Notes: generated from the letters alone by a model not told the origin. A stretch of DNA of 64,000 bases from Blautia wexlerae DSM 19850 (GCF_025148125.1 NZ_CP102267.1:2118501-2182500), one strand, 5' to 3'; positions 8,632 through 18,511 are shown, numbered from the stretch's first letter. Made by a program: numbers and translations.

Positions 8632-9558
8632 GTGGAAACTAAAATGATTATTGGAATTGATCATGGAAACCGTAACATGAAAACTGCAAATACTGTATTT
8701 TCAGCAGCAATCCAGCCTTTGCAGGCAAGGCCGGACAGCCTGGAACACATTCTGGAATACCAGAACCAGTTTTATTATGTGGGTGGGAAAGTACCGGAAA
8801 AGGAATGCGTAGATAAGACAGAGAATGAAAACTATTATCTTCTTACCCTTGCAGCACTGGCGCAGGAAATGCGCTGCCGGGGACTGACAGACGCTTCCGT
8901 AAAAATGGGAGCTGCCCTGCCACCCAGAAGATTTCAGCAGCAGAAAGAAAATTTTAAGAAATATCTGTTAAAGACAAAGGAACTGCATTTCCGCTATGAA
9001 GGAGTACATTATCATGTGTCTTTGGAAAATGTGTTTGTTTTTATGCAGGGGCATGTGGTGATCCATACGCTTTTAGAAGCGGTTCCCGGTTATTGCCTTT
9101 TAGTAGATATTGGTGGAGGGACTACCGACCTGGTAGAGTTTGTTGACGGAATGCCGGACGGGAAGTATTCGATTTCGGATAAGGCAGCTTTGTATTGTAT
9201 CGGAAAAGTCAATGAGGAAGCCATTGCAAAAACAGGGGCAGGGGTACCGGCATACATTACAGAAGCATTTATGAGGACAGGAAGCTATGACTGCCCGAAG
9301 CAGTATCAGGAAGTGATTATAAACTGTTTGAAATCCTATGCAGAGGAAATTTATGGTATCATACAGGCAAATCATTATAATCTGGACCTGACCAAAATGG
9401 TATTCATGGGAGGTGGTTCTTCCATTGTGGAGCATTTTGGAGCTAATGAGGGAAAAGATGTACAGTTTGTGACGGATATACATGCCAATGCAAGGGGCTG
9501 TGAAGAAGCAGTGAAAAGTATTATCCGGGCAAAACAGAGGAAAATGCGGACGGCATGA
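8632..9558 (+). CDS. ParM/StbA-like actin-family segregation ATPase
   Basis: 308 residues from GTG 8632 after AGGAGGATAAGAAC. Actin-fold phosphate loops are visible: GIDHGNRNMKT at the N-terminus, LLVDIGGGTTDLVEF in the middle, and FMGGGSSIVE near the C-terminus. ParM-type filaments push copies of a plasmid or excised element to opposite cell ends. The 140-aa gene right after it is in the position of the ParR-like adaptor. The pair would stabilise the circular form of the element (family inference). Confidence 0.85.
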   Translation: METKMIIGIDHGNRNMKTANTVFSAAIQPLQARPDSLEHILEYQNQFYYVGGKVPEKECVDKTENENYYLLTLAALAQEMRCRGLTDASVKMGAALPPRRFQQQKENFKKYLLKTKELHFRYEGVHYHVSLENVFVFMQGHVVIHTLLEAVPGYCLLVDIGGGTTDLVEFVDGMPDGKYSISDKAALYCIGKVNEEAIAKTGAGVPAYITEAFMRTGSYDCPKQYQEVIINCLKSYAEEIYGIIQANHYNLDLTKMVFMGGGSSIVEHFGANEGKDVQFVTDIHANARGCEEAVKSIIRAKQRKMRTA

Positions 9559-9568
9559 TAGGAAGTGA

Positions 9569-9991
9569 ATGCTTATGGATACGGAAAAAGTATATACTAC
9601 TTCACTGCGGCTGTATAAAAACAGGCCGGTACATCATCAGGCATACCGATATCTGAAGGAGTATAACAAAGATATTTTCAAGACGAAAGACGATTTCATA
9701 GCAGAAGCAATCGTTTATTTTGCAAAATACCTGCAGCAGGAAGAAGATGTACAGCAGATGAAACTATTAAATACCCTTCTGGAGAACCAGAAAGAACAAT
9801 TTTGTAAAATCGTAAAAGAAGCGGTTTCAAAGGCACAGGAAGAAGCCTTTGAGAAGCGGGGTGTGCTGGAAAAGACCGTTCAGGGAGAACTTTCTGACGG
9901 TGGAACGATAGCAGAGAACAGGGAAAAGGAAGAAGCCTGTATGGAAAAAGATTTACGGTTTGCGGAATTTTATGGGGCATTTGAAGAATAA
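9569..9991 (+). CDS. Hypothetical protein, likely ParR-like partner, 140 aa
   Basis: Begins 10 bases after the ParM-like gene. N-terminal ~55 residues are basic and look like a ribbon-helix-helix (TTSLRLYKNRPVHHQAYRYL, then DDFIAEAIVYFAKYL), as in centromere-binding adaptors. The rest is a charged coiled coil. ParR function is inferred from position and predicted fold only. Confidence 0.65.
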   Translation: MLMDTEKVYTTSLRLYKNRPVHHQAYRYLKEYNKDIFKTKDDFIAEAIVYFAKYLQQEEDVQQMKLLNTLLENQKEQFCKIVKEAVSKAQEEAFEKRGVLEKTVQGELSDGGTIAENREKEEACMEKDLRFAEFYGAFEE

Positions 9992-10004
9992 GGAGGAAAA
10001 AGAT

Positions 10005-10157
10005 ATGGCAGTAGGAAGAAGTGTATGGGAAGTTGTAAAAGGGATTTTCATTGCAGTGGGGAAACTGCTGTATCTGACAGGGAAACTGGTGATATGTTTG
10101 TTTCTGCTGGTTCTGCAGCTTGTTTTGGCAGTGTTCCATGCAGGAAGCAGGGAATAG
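10005..10157 (+). CDS. Small membrane protein, 50 aa
   Basis: ATG 10005 lies after AGGAGGAAAAAGAT, giving MAVGRSVWEVVKGIFIAVGK, then a long hydrophobic run to AVFHAGSRE. One or two membrane helices. A longer in-frame start at 9960 would overlap the previous gene and lacks a ribosome site. Function unknown. Confidence 0.65.
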   Translation: MAVGRSVWEVVKGIFIAVGKLLYLTGKLVICLFLLVLQLVLAVFHAGSRE

Positions 10158-10232
10158 AAAGGGGATTGACGGGTGCATTGGATACGGGACAGACCGTATA
10201 CAAAAGATAGAAAAAAGAAGATAGAAAATGGA

Positions 10233-10260
10233 AAGCAGGCTTGTGTGGCCTGCTTTTTTT
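10233..10260 (+). terminator. Terminator just before the adhesin gene
   Basis: AAGCAGGC (10233-10240) pairs with GCCTGCTT (10248-10255), followed by T. It stands 28 bases before the adhesin start, so it may end the upstream operon or attenuate adhesin transcription. Confidence 0.8.
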
Positions 10261-10287
10261 GACGAAAAAATGAAAAGGAGCAAAGCT

Positions 10288-13200
10288 ATGATGAAAGGAA
10301 AAAAGAAAAGGCTGCTGGCTGGGACGCTGGCACTTCTTCTTAGTTGTTCTACGTTACTCAATACAGGGATCACCGCACTGGCTTCTGAACAGTCTGAGGA
10401 ACATGCACAGATACAGGAAGTAAAACAGGAGGAGGCTGCTTCAGAAACATTACCGGAGTTGGAAGAGGTAAAGGAGCAACTAACAGAAGAAGAACTGGTG
10501 TATGCAGAGGATCTTACCATAAAAGCAGGAGAGTCCTTTGACCTGGAAACAGATTACAGGGGTTTTCAGAAAAATGATGAAAAAGTAAAGGTAACGTTTC
10601 TGAAAGCAGAAGGGGACTCCGGCAATTCTTTTGATTTCAATACCCCAGGTTCTTACCAGGCATTTTATCGTGTTGATCCGTTAAGCGGAAACCCTTCCTA
10701 TCAGATTATGAGAAGAATTGTGGTAGAAGCAAGGGAAAACAGTACACAGGAACCCCAGGGAGAAGTAAGCCAGCATACCGAAGATGGCTCCGGTGAGGAC
10801 GGTGAGGCGGACCCTGACCCGGAGATACCGGAGGTACTGACGGAAGAACCGGAAATGCCAGATGCAGGGGCAGAGTTGATTGATCTGACACCAAAAGAGG
10901 ATAAGGGAATGTTCTTATCGGTTGTTCCGGCAGCAATGGAGCAGCAAAAAGGAAGCAATGTACATCTGGTACAGGGAGAGAAAATCCCATACCCTTCTAA
11001 CGTGGGGAACTATTCTACTTCCTATTTCACCGTAAATGGCCATGTGGCATATTGTCTGGAGTCTATGAAGGCTTCCCCGCCGACCTCGGATTATGTAGCC
11101 AATGAATTTGAAAGCAACCCGGAATTACAGAAAGTCCTTTATTATGGATATGGCGGTCCCGGGGACATTACTGGGGAGTATATGCCCTCTTTTGACTGGA
11201 AGACAAAGTATATTTTTACGCATTTAGCTGCCGCTTATTCTTATTGTGGCATGGACGGTTTTTATGGCTGTACCTTTGAAGATATTAAGGCAAGCGGTGT
11301 GTGGGGATATATCCAGCATATTTACAGCCTGGAAGCACCTCCGACAGCAGCAATCACGTTGTCCCCAAAGGAAGCAAAGGGTTATGAAAGTGGAAAGGAA
11401 CAGCGTACCGGAGAATTTACTTTAAAAGGTGACCATAGAAACTATATTACTTTAAAAATGCCAGAGAATGTGACTTATCACAGTGGAAGTACAAAACAGA
11501 CAGGAACCGTAAAGATCAATGGAAATACCACATTCTATTTCAGTGCTCCCAAAACTGTAACTGGTACATGGAACAGTGGTAAGCTGAAAGGACAAATGGG
11601 AACTCAGTGGAAGACCTTAGTATTGTCTACGGGTTCTGGTTCTCAGGATATTGGGTATGGGGCATTTTTTGAAGAAGAAAGTGCTTCTGTGGAATTTACG
11701 GTGAAGTGGCTAGACCTGGCAAGGGTAAAGGTAACAAAAAAAGATAAGAACAGTAAAGTAAATCTGTCCGGCGCTGTTTTTGGTATTTATTCAGACAGTG
11801 CATGTAAAAACCTTCTTGTACAGATGCCGGCCACAGACAGCAATGGTACTTCTGAGGTGGAACTTCCGAAAACCCAGGATACGGTATATTTAAAAGAAAT
11901 TTCTGTTCCAGAAGGATATAAGCTGAATACAGAGTCTTTTAACGTGAAGCTGGAAACAGGAAAAACAACTTCTGTTGCAGTGACGAATGAGGAACAGAAA
12001 GGAAAAATCACAATCCGTAAAAAAGGTGAGGTTCTGACCGGAGTAACCGGAGAAGAGGGAAACCTGACTTTTGTATATGGAAATGCGGACTTTGCAGGGG
12101 CAGAATATAACATTTATGCGGCAGAGGATATTTACAGCCAGGATAAAGTGACGAAGGTGCATAAAGCAGGGGATTTGGTAGAAAGTCTGACAACAGGGGA
12201 AGATGGAAGCGCTGTTTCCAAAGAATTGTATCTTGGAAAATATAAGGTTGTAGAACAGAAAGCACCGGAAAATCTGGTGATTGGGAAAACAGAACAGGAA
12301 CGTACCCAGTTTGTAACCTTGTCCTATGCAGGACAGAATGTAGAGCTATCCCAGGGGGAAACCGTTTTTACCAATGCAAGACCGGAGATTTCCGTAAATG
12401 TAGTGAAAAAATCGAAACATGATGATGTTACCCTGGAAGGTGCGACGTTTGGCTTGTATGTAGAAGAAGACCTGACAGCAGCAGACGGAAAGGTCCTTGT
12501 AGAAAAAGGAAGCCTGGTGGAACGTGCTGTTTCCGACAGGGAAGGAATGGCTGTGTTCCATGCAGATATTCCTTTGAATTTCCATTACAGTGTAAAGGAA
12601 ATCCAGGCACCGGATAAGTACTATATGACAGATGAGGTGTATCGTTTCTTCTATGAATATAAAGACGACAGCACCTACACATATACTTTTTCCCATGATT
12701 TTAAAAATGAGGAAGTACGGGGAGAAGTTCATGTAAGTAAGATTGACCAGGATTCCCAGGGATTTATTTCCCAGGGTGACGCAACCTTAGTAGGGGCAAA
12801 ATACGGATTATATGCTGCACAAGATATTGAACACCCAAATAAGAAAGATGGGATTGTCCATAAAAAAGGGGAACTTGTAGCGCAGGGTACGATTTCCAGT
12901 GAAGGAACCGTAGATTTCAAAAACCTGTATCTTGGAAATTATTTCGTAAAAGAAATAGAGCCGGCAGAAGGGTATCTGTTAGATGAAACAGAGTATCCCG
13001 TAGAGGTTTCGTATGAGGGACAGGAAGTACAGATTGTACACCGGGAGGTGACTGTAAAGGAAACTGTAAAGAAACAGGCCTTTCAGCTTATCAAGATCTC
13101 AGAAGACGGGGAGCAGACAGAAACAGAACTGGTAGAAGGAGCTGGATTTAAGGTATTCCTCATCAGTGAGCTGTCTGGTGTAAAAGACGGAAGTTTGAAG

Positions 13201-15726
13201 CCGGGAAATGGTTCTTATTATACCCCGGAAGATTTTATCACCTATGATTACAGCAAAGACGAAACAGCTTCTTATTGGGAGAATGGTAAAAAGATTACGG
13301 TACCAGAGCTGTTTACGGATAAGAAAGGATATTTAAAGAGTCCAGAACTTCCTTATGGAACCTATGTGGTGTTTGAGTCTACGGTTCCGGAAAATTTAAA
13401 AGGGATTCGTCCATTTATTGTACAGATTTCGGAAGACAGCCGGGAACCCCAGGTATGGCGTGTGTTTGATGACCGTCCTTTGCAGTATTACTTCAAGATT
13501 GTGAAAAAAGATGCCCAGACGCAGAAGCCGGTGCTGGATAACAGTGCAGCTTATAAGATTTATGATGTGGAAGCAGAAAAATATGTGGAAATGATCGTAA
13601 GATATCCAAAAAAAGAAGTGGTATCTGTGTTCAGGACCAACGAAGAGGGATACCTGATTACACCGGAGCAGTTAAAATGTGGCACTTACCGGATTGAAGA
13701 AGTGGAAGCACCGGAAAATTATGTACAGGTAGGATTTGAAAATGTCCTCTTAAAAGACGGGAAGGAAGTTCCGCTGAATGAAGTTGCAGACGGGGGAGCT
13801 TACCAGGAGGCAAAGAAAGCGCCGATCACCATTACCGTAGATTCTGATACCGTACACCAGGTAGAGGAGGAAACTGGTAAATTTATTGTTGTCATTGAAC
13901 AGTATAATGATGAAGCAGTAGGAAGTCTTACAATCCATAAAAAAGGAGAAAAACTTTCTGGTGCTTCTAAAGTAGAAGAAAAGTTCCTGACAAAGATGAA
14001 AAACGGTGTAGCAGGTTTCGTAAATCAGGTAAGCAGTTTCTTCACTGGGGAAGAGGTCATGGAAAAAGAGAAAGGTTATGAATTTGACTATGAAGAGGGA
14101 AATATGGAAGGTGCAGAATTTGCCATTCATGCAAAGGAAACCATTTATACCCCGGACGGACAGAAAGACGAAGCAGGAAACCGCATTGTAAAATATGAAA
14201 AAGATGCCCTGGTAGCTCGTATGGTGACAGATAAAGAAGGAAAGGCAGTCCTGAATAATCTTCCTATCGGAAAATACTATGTAGTGGAAGAAAAAGCAGG
14301 TCAGAACTGCGTGCTTGACTCGGAAGCAAAAGAATTTGAAATTGCATATAAGGGACAGGAAGTAGCAGTGGATTATGTAACAATGGAACTTACCAATCAG
14401 CGACAGAAAGTTTCCCTGAGTCTTCTGAAGAAAGACGCAGAAACCGGAAAACCGCTGGAAGGAGTGGTATTCGGGCTGTATGCGCAGGAGGATATCAAAA
14501 ATGCTGCCGGGGAAGTAGTTGTAGAAAAAGATGCCCTGATTGAACTGGGAACAACAGATGAAGAGGGCAAGCTGGTATTTCAGGCAGATCTTCCTCATGG
14601 AAAATACTATATTCAGGAAGTAGAGCATAAGCCGGGATACCTGCCAAATGATGAGGTGTATTCCTTTGATGCGTCTTATACAGACCAGACCCTTGAACTG
14701 CTCGCTTTTTCAGAAGAAATTTCTAATCAGCCTACCATTACGGAATTTACAAAAGTAGATTTAACCGGTGGACAGGAAATTGAAGGTGCAAAAATGCAGA
14801 TTTTAGATCAGGACGGAAAGGTGGTAGAAGAGTGGGTATCTAAGAAAGAACCCCATGTAGTCTATGCACTGGAACCAGGAGAATATGTACTGCATGAAGA
14901 GCAAGCGCCTACGGAACAGGGATATGTCCGGGCAGAAGATGTGAAATTTGTTGTGGAAGAAACAGGGGACATACAAAAAGTGAAAATGGAGGACGACCAT
15001 ACCAAAGTTTCAATTTCCAAAACAGATATTACAGATGGAAAAGAAATTGAGGGAGCGAAGCTGCAGATTCTGGATCAGGACGGGGAAGTGGTAGAGTCCT
15101 GGACCACAGGAGAGGAACACCTGATTGAGTACCTTCCGATAGGTACTTATACTCTGCATGAAGAAGCGGCAGTTGACGGATATATTGTGGCCAATGACGT
15201 GGAGTTTACAGTAGAAGAAACGGGAGAAATCCAGAAAGTAAAGATGGAAGATGAGCGTGCTATGGGACAACTGGTTATCGTAAAAACGGATGCAGACAGC
15301 AAAGCGGCTCTGGAAGGAGTAGAATTTGTTCTGCTGGAAAAGGAAACCGGAAAAGAAGTAGGACGTTTGAAGACTGGAAAAGATGGAAAAGCAGTTTCAG
15401 AACTACTTCCAATTGGAACTTATGAAAATGGTGTTTTCAAAGAACCGATCACCTATGTGCTGAAAGAAACTGCCACCTTAAAGGGATATGAGAAGACGGA
15501 AGAAGAGTGGGAAATCGTATTTACCTATCAGAATGATAAAACACCAGTCATTGAAGTGGTAAAAGAGATCCAGAATAAAAAAATACCAGAAACACCAGGT
15601 ACCGTAAAACCAGGACCAAAAACGGGTGATGATACAAACTGGTTCCTGCCTTTGCTGGCTCTTGGTGTAAGTGCAGGTATGGTAGCAGGCCTACTTTATT
15701 ACAGAAAAAGACATAAAAAGGCATAG
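10288..15726 (+). CDS. LPXTG-type surface adhesin: thioester domain plus about 11 Cna-B/SpaA repeats
   Basis: 1812 residues from ATG 10288, seven bases after AAAAGGAG; earlier in-frame codons (10228, 10270) lie over the terminator. A signal peptide is followed by an acidic linker, a bacterial Ig-like stretch, and a thioester domain with the Cys in HVAYCLES that can bond covalently to host amines. About 11 prealbumin-like Cna-B modules follow, each starting with a Lys strand (e.g. ARVKVTKKD) and closing with the Glu box (LKEISVPEGY, VKEIEPAEGY) that forms isopeptide bonds. Modules 9 and 10 are near copies. The C-terminus has the sorting signal GPKTGDD, a membrane helix and RKRHKKA. Carried by a mobile element, it may promote mating aggregation or host adhesion. 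Confidence 0.92.
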   Translation: MMKGKKKRLLAGTLALLLSCSTLLNTGITALASEQSEEHAQIQEVKQEEAASETLPELEEVKEQLTEEELVYAEDLTIKAGESFDLETDYRGFQKNDEKVKVTFLKAEGDSGNSFDFNTPGSYQAFYRVDPLSGNPSYQIMRRIVVEARENSTQEPQGEVSQHTEDGSGEDGEADPDPEIPEVLTEEPEMPDAGAELIDLTPKEDKGMFLSVVPAAMEQQKGSNVHLVQGEKIPYPSNVGNYSTSYFTVNGHVAYCLESMKASPPTSDYVANEFESNPELQKVLYYGYGGPGDITGEYMPSFDWKTKYIFTHLAAAYSYCGMDGFYGCTFEDIKASGVWGYIQHIYSLEAPPTAAITLSPKEAKGYESGKEQRTGEFTLKGDHRNYITLKMPENVTYHSGSTKQTGTVKINGNTTFYFSAPKTVTGTWNSGKLKGQMGTQWKTLVLSTGSGSQDIGYGAFFEEESASVEFTVKWLDLARVKVTKKDKNSKVNLSGAVFGIYSDSACKNLLVQMPATDSNGTSEVELPKTQDTVYLKEISVPEGYKLNTESFNVKLETGKTTSVAVTNEEQKGKITIRKKGEVLTGVTGEEGNLTFVYGNADFAGAEYNIYAAEDIYSQDKVTKVHKAGDLVESLTTGEDGSAVSKELYLGKYKVVEQKAPENLVIGKTEQERTQFVTLSYAGQNVELSQGETVFTNARPEISVNVVKKSKHDDVTLEGATFGLYVEEDLTAADGKVLVEKGSLVERAVSDREGMAVFHADIPLNFHYSVKEIQAPDKYYMTDEVYRFFYEYKDDSTYTYTFSHDFKNEEVRGEVHVSKIDQDSQGFISQGDATLVGAKYGLYAAQDIEHPNKKDGIVHKKGELVAQGTISSEGTVDFKNLYLGNYFVKEIEPAEGYLLDETEYPVEVSYEGQEVQIVHREVTVKETVKKQAFQLIKISEDGEQTETELVEGAGFKVFLISELSGVKDGSLKPGNGSYYTPEDFITYDYSKDETASYWENGKKITVPELFTDKKGYLKSPELPYGTYVVFESTVPENLKGIRPFIVQISEDSREPQVWRVFDDRPLQYYFKIVKKDAQTQKPVLDNSAAYKIYDVEAEKYVEMIVRYPKKEVVSVFRTNEEGYLITPEQLKCGTYRIEEVEAPENYVQVGFENVLLKDGKEVPLNEVADGGAYQEAKKAPITITVDSDTVHQVEEETGKFIVVIEQYNDEAVGSLTIHKKGEKLSGASKVEEKFLTKMKNGVAGFVNQVSSFFTGEEVMEKEKGYEFDYEEGNMEGAEFAIHAKETIYTPDGQKDEAGNRIVKYEKDALVARMVTDKEGKAVLNNLPIGKYYVVEEKAGQNCVLDSEAKEFEIAYKGQEVAVDYVTMELTNQRQKVSLSLLKKDAETGKPLEGVVFGLYAQEDIKNAAGEVVVEKDALIELGTTDEEGKLVFQADLPHGKYYIQEVEHKPGYLPNDEVYSFDASYTDQTLELLAFSEEISNQPTITEFTKVDLTGGQEIEGAKMQILDQDGKVVEEWVSKKEPHVVYALEPGEYVLHEEQAPTEQGYVRAEDVKFVVEETGDIQKVKMEDDHTKVSISKTDITDGKEIEGAKLQILDQDGEVVESWTTGEEHLIEYLPIGTYTLHEEAAVDGYIVANDVEFTVEETGEIQKVKMEDERAMGQLVIVKTDADSKAALEGVEFVLLEKETGKEVGRLKTGKDGKAVSELLPIGTYENGVFKEPITYVLKETATLKGYEKTEEEWEIVFTYQNDKTPVIEVVKEIQNKKIPETPGTVKPGPKTGDDTNWFLPLLALGVSAGMVAGLLYYRKRHKKA

Positions 15727-15753
15727 AAAATAAAAATCAGTTTTTAAACTTGG

Positions 15754-15780
15754 GAAAGGGCGGCTGCGGCTGTCCTTTCT
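15754..15780 (+). terminator. Hairpin after the adhesin gene
   Basis: GAAAGG (15754-15759) pairs with CCTTTC (15774-15779) around a GC-rich loop; the T run is weak. Confidence 0.5.
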
Positions 15781-15802
15781 TTGGCAATATGAGGTGAGAA
15801 GC

Positions 15803-16111
15803 ATGGAAGAGAAAAAAAGAATACGGTTTATTGACAGCCATTATCATACCCTGTTCAGCATAGCAGACGGGGACTCCATAGAGATTGTATATCCAGATGG
15901 AAAAAGGGAAGAACGGGTTTGTACCTATATTGATGAATACCACACACAGGTAGGGGCAAGGGTGTTCCATATTTGTGAATTTGCAGAAATCATGGAAGCA
16001 AATGGAAAATCATATTGCCCGGCAGAATGCAAGGAAAAGGAAGAAAGAAAAGAGGCAGTCAAAGGGGAGAAGAAAACCGGAACTATCCGTATGGAAAGGA
16101 GCAGGCGTTGA
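15803..16111 (+). CDS. LPD28-like small protein, 102 aa
   Basis: ATG 15803 after GAGGTGAG. The core (FIDSHYHTLFSIADGDSIEI, later VFHICEFAEIMEANG) matches the LPD28/polyvalent-protein-associated domain that recurs in such elements. The C-terminus is highly charged. Its stop overlaps the next gene's TTG start (TTGA). Function unknown. Confidence 0.65.
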   Translation: MEEKKRIRFIDSHYHTLFSIADGDSIEIVYPDGKREERVCTYIDEYHTQVGARVFHICEFAEIMEANGKSYCPAECKEKEERKEAVKGEKKTGTIRMERSRR

Positions 16112-17232
16112 GGATAGGGATTATAGATGCAGATCTTTTATACCGGAAAAGACACCGGTTTCCTAACTTGGCATGTATGAAACTTTCCGCTTATTGGAAG
16201 GAGCAGGGATTTGAAACAGAGCTTCTTTTGGATTACAGCCAGGCAGGGGAATATGACCGGCTCTATGTATCAAAAGTGTTTACGGATACCTTTGTGCCGG
16301 AACATATTTTGACGAGGGAAACAACCGTTTATGGAGGGACTGGATTTTTTTACGATAAAGCACCGGTACTTCCAGAAGCGATTGAACACCATACACCGGA
16401 CTATCATTTGTATGACCAGATGGTAAAAGAACATAGCGAAGGAGAGAAAAAGAAGAAAGAGTTCCAATTTTATACGGAGTATTCCATTGGTTTCCTCACC
16501 AGGGGGTGTTTTCGGAAGTGCAGTTTCTGTGTAAACAAAAACAGCACCGGTGCAGCACCAGCAAGCCCATTGGAAGAATTTTATGACCCGTCCAGAAAGA
16601 AGTTATGCTTTTTGGACGATAACTTTTTTGCCTGTGCAGGGTGGGAAAAAATCTTTTCCAGTGTCCTGGAAACAGGCAGGCGGTTTCAATTCCGGCAGGG
16701 GCTGGATCTGAGGATTATGCAGAAAAGGCAGATGGAACTTCTGGCATCTGGAAAATTGGATAATGGTATGATTTTTGCCTTTGACCATATCAAAGATCAG
16801 GAACTTATTGTAAGAAAATTGGAACTTTTGCGGGAAGTGATCCCAGTTTCTTACCAGAAAATTAAGCTGTATGTACTGTGCGGTTATGACTGGGAAGGGA
16901 CCTGGAAAGCAGATTTTTGGGCAAAGGATATTCGGGACGTTTTCATACGGATTGAGATTTTGATGCGGTATAAGTGCCTGGCTTATCTGATGCGCTATGC
17001 AGCATGGGAACAGGCACCGGAGGTTTATAAGGGAATGTATATCAACCTAAGTCGTTGGTGTAACCAGCCGGCCCAGTATTCGAAAAAGAGCCTACGGGAA
17101 TTTTGTACCGGACAGGGAGAGTATAGTTCCTGTTTCCGCTACCTGACTGCTTTTGAAGCTCTGCACCCGGAAATGGCACATTATCTGGATATGAAATATG
17201 AAGAGGTGCAGTATGGGAAAATTTACGGCTGA
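16108..17232 (+). CDS. Radical SAM protein of unknown function in the element, 374 aa
   Basis: TTG 16108 follows AAAGGAG by seven bases and overlaps the previous stop; the ORF open from 16015 is only a shadow of the earlier gene. N-terminal ~120 residues resemble a B12-binding-like Rossmann domain (LRIGIIDADLLYRKR). The radical SAM CxxxCxxC is GCFRKCSFC; a second motif (LCFLDDNFFA) fits a TIM-barrel strand. No SPASM cysteines are seen. It is encoded between an LPD protein and the toprim protein. A nucleic-acid modification role is possible but unsupported. Confidence 0.72.
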   Translation: MRIGIIDADLLYRKRHRFPNLACMKLSAYWKEQGFETELLLDYSQAGEYDRLYVSKVFTDTFVPEHILTRETTVYGGTGFFYDKAPVLPEAIEHHTPDYHLYDQMVKEHSEGEKKKKEFQFYTEYSIGFLTRGCFRKCSFCVNKNSTGAAPASPLEEFYDPSRKKLCFLDDNFFACAGWEKIFSSVLETGRRFQFRQGLDLRIMQKRQMELLASGKLDNGMIFAFDHIKDQELIVRKLELLREVIPVSYQKIKLYVLCGYDWEGTWKADFWAKDIRDVFIRIEILMRYKCLAYLMRYAAWEQAPEVYKGMYINLSRWCNQPAQYSKKSLREFCTGQGEYSSCFRYLTAFEALHPEMAHYLDMKYEEVQYGKIYG

Positions 17233-18274
17233 AGAAATTCAGATTGCAAAGGCAGTGGATTTAGTGGATTTGGCGGAGCAGATAGGGATTCCATTGAAAA
17301 GGAAAGGCAGGTTCTATCAGGCAGTGGGTATGGACTCTGTGATGATCTTCAACCGGTCTTCCTGGTGCCGGTTTAGCCAAGGGGTAGGTGGCAGCACCAT
17401 TGACTTTCTGGAATATTTCAGAAACATGGATTTTGTGGAGGCAGTCAAATATCTGCTGGAGTTTGCCGGATATATCCGTACTGAAACCATGCAAAAATTT
17501 CAACCGGAAAGACAGACTGAAAAAATAGAAGAAACAAAACAGAGAAAAGACATACCGAAAGAACCTTTTGTACTTCCTTCAAAATCAGAAACCAGCCGCC
17601 GGTTATATGGCTATCTGATAAAACAGCGGAAGCTGTCAAAGCAGATGATTGATTTTTGGGTAAAAAAGGGGATTTTGTATGAGAGCGGAACGTACCATAA
17701 CCTGGTTTTTGTGGGAAAAGATACGGAAGGTATCCCACGTTTTGCCAGCCAGAGGGGAACCCTGGATAAATATGGAAAACCCTTTAAAGGAGATGTTACG
17801 GGGAATGACAAAACTTATGGGGTTAATCTGGTAGACCAAAACAGTGATACGCTCTATGTATATGAGGCGGCCATTGATGCCATGTCCGATATGGAACTGC
17901 GGGAAGACTATCAGAACAATATCCTGGTACTTGGAATGCTTTCCGATGGTCCTTTGGAAAAGTTCTTAAAAGATTATCCTCATATCAGGAAGATACAGTT
18001 CTGTTTGGATAATGACCTGCCGGGAAGACAAGCGGCAAAAAAATTGGCAAGAAAATATACCCTTATGGAGTATGAGGTTTTTGTACGTCTTCCACCTATG
18101 GGAAAAGACTATAATGCTTTTTTGCAGTATAAAAAGGAAAACCAAGAGCTTTCCAGCCTGGTAGAAAAGGAAAGGCCGCTTCTTACTGAAACAAAAGGGA
18201 CAAACATACAAAAGATAGAAAAAATGGTAGGACACAGGAACATAGTACCATACCAGATAGCACAGGCAAGATAG
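17213..18274 (+). CDS. DUF3991/toprim primase-like protein, 353 aa
   Basis: ATG 17213 (GAGGTG site) overlaps the radical SAM gene by 20 bases. N-terminal ~85 residues resemble a CHC2 primase zinc-finger fold but lack the metal-binding cysteines (MGKFTAEEIQIAKAVDLVD, later GGSTIDFLEYF). After a linker comes a toprim domain: acidic switch in VYEAAIDAMS and the DxD-like site FCLDNDLPGRQAAKKL. Such TraC-like proteins are thought to prime the transferred strand. The primase role is from family knowledge. Confidence 0.82.
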   Translation: MGKFTAEEIQIAKAVDLVDLAEQIGIPLKRKGRFYQAVGMDSVMIFNRSSWCRFSQGVGGSTIDFLEYFRNMDFVEAVKYLLEFAGYIRTETMQKFQPERQTEKIEETKQRKDIPKEPFVLPSKSETSRRLYGYLIKQRKLSKQMIDFWVKKGILYESGTYHNLVFVGKDTEGIPRFASQRGTLDKYGKPFKGDVTGNDKTYGVNLVDQNSDTLYVYEAAIDAMSDMELREDYQNNILVLGMLSDGPLEKFLKDYPHIRKIQFCLDNDLPGRQAAKKLARKYTLMEYEVFVRLPPMGKDYNAFLQYKKENQELSSLVEKERPLLTETKGTNIQKIEKMVGHRNIVPYQIAQAR

Positions 18275-18286
18275 GAGGGTATTCTT

Positions 18287-18511
18287 TTGGAAAATAGCTA
18301 TGATGAGGAATGTTTCAAAAAATGGGAGATCGACGAATGCGAAGCGGAGATGGAAAAAGTAGTGCAGTGGATAGGAAAGAGGAAACTGCATGGACGTGTA
18401 CGGGTTGCGTTTATCGAAGAGAGCTATGAGCGGCAGGGATACCGCATGGGGATACCCAAGCAGGCGTATGTGTCCAGGGTGCTGGCAAACATCAGGAAAG
18501 AAGAGCGGTGA
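18287..18511 (+). CDS. Small conserved-type protein, 74 aa
   Basis: TTG 18287 after AGGAGGG. Acidic helical N-terminus (DEECFKKWEIDECEAEMEKV), then a basic half. No domain recognised. Probably co-transcribed with the toprim gene. Confidence 0.55.
   Translation: MENSYDEECFKKWEIDECEAEMEKVVQWIGKRKLHGRVRVAFIEESYERQGYRMGIPKQAYVSRVLANIRKEER

Noticed and set aside
9696..10520. Minus-strand 274-codon frame opposite the ParR-like gene and adhesin start
   Set aside because: Low-complexity Ser/Phe/Leu product, no ribosome site, crosses three good plus-strand genes and a terminator.
13750..14628. Minus-strand 292-codon frame inside the adhesin
   Set aside because: Phe/Cys-rich shadow of a Lys/Glu-rich coding strand; no start signal.
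14740..15260. Repeats considered as a CRISPR or tandem DNA repeat
   Set aside because: They are two in-frame protein modules of the adhesin with divergent bases, not short spaced repeats.
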